Source: Corynebacterium hylobatis
Lineage (GTDB): Bacteria > Actinomycetota > Actinomycetes > Mycobacteriales > Mycobacteriaceae
Direction: 5' to 3'
DNA: 46,225 nucleotides
Assembly: GCF_003955685.1 (NCBI RefSeq)
Contig: NZ_RXHJ01000020.1
Location: 1-46,225 of the forward strand
In this document: positions 44,258 to 46,225 of the stretch, piece by piece
Layout: each line of letters starts with the position of its first letter
Numbering within the stretch: position 1 is the first letter of the stretch
The notes under the pieces: generated by a model
Told to the model about the DNA's origin: nothing
What the model saw: the letters and a program-made list of their open reading frames with translations, nothing else
The model's database searches: none
Made by a program: the position numbers and the translations under genes

Positions 44258-46225
<1,968 letters not shown>

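Overview
The window comes from a high-GC actinobacterium, almost certainly a Corynebacterium. Support comes from the run of thyA-folA-mycoredoxin, a monocarboxylate symporter pair (DUF485 + mctC), FKBP, gltA, serC, sepH, Rpf, a CspB-like protein and the XPB helicase pair, which is the order I recall for C. glutamicum and, in part, the M. tuberculosis rpfA-serC region. Many genes also have a TANNNT -10 element only 5-8 nt before the start codon, the corynebacterial leaderless pattern. The synteny statements are from memory; no search was run.

Layout. 1-3.6 kb: end of an HNH endonuclease gene, a methyltransferase coupled to a YccF membrane protein, a DUF1707 protein, a DedA protein and a Nei DNA glycosylase. 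3.8-8.4 kb: the large helicase Lhr, divergent from 8.4-10.8 kb, a cysQ/thyA/folA/mycoredoxin run for PAP removal, thymidylate and folate synthesis and mycothiol redox chemistry. 11.2 kb: tRNA-Arg(CCT). 11.4-13.0 kb: a Tat-exported DUF1906 hydrolase and a membrane-anchored serine-hydrolase-like protein. 13.1-15.1 kb: acetate/pyruvate/propionate uptake. 15.4-19.8 kb: aldo/keto reductase, FKBP isomerase, citrate synthase and phosphoserine aminotransferase. 19.9-24.8 kb: SepH, a conserved hypothetical protein, a SpoU methyltransferase coupled to a purine permease, and a class IV aminotransferase-like protein.

24.8-28.5 kb is an accessory, partly decayed segment with lower GC in places. It holds a HemK/RsmC-type methyltransferase, a two-gene unit broken by an amber codon at codon 3 and a frameshift, a long stretch without a convincing gene, and a WhiB4-type Fe-S regulator. 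28.5-32.5 kb returns to core genes: DUF3027, glutamine cyclotransferase, DUF2771, cold-shock protein, and an Rpf gene behind a c-di-AMP (ydaO) riboswitch and a GlxR-like site.

32.5-39.4 kb contains the XPB/Ssl2-domain protein and the XPB helicase, separated by an ABC-export cassette whose first two genes (XRE regulator and membrane protein) each carry an apparent single-base deletion. 39.4-43.7 kb: DUF3239 protein, class I aminotransferase and an orphan FtsX-like permease. From 43.9 kb the window enters, on the minus strand, the 3' end of an rRNA operon: terminator, 5S, and a 23S gene cut by the window end.

The strongest leads are the lesions in the XRE/ABC cassette, the broken gene pair at 26.5-27.3 kb, the riboswitch placed directly before the rpf ribosome binding site, the palindrome shared by the divergent leaderless lhr and cysQ promoters, and the mctC terminator tail that doubles as the next gene's -10 element. 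I found no CRISPR array, intact insertion sequence, prophage or clear new defence system.
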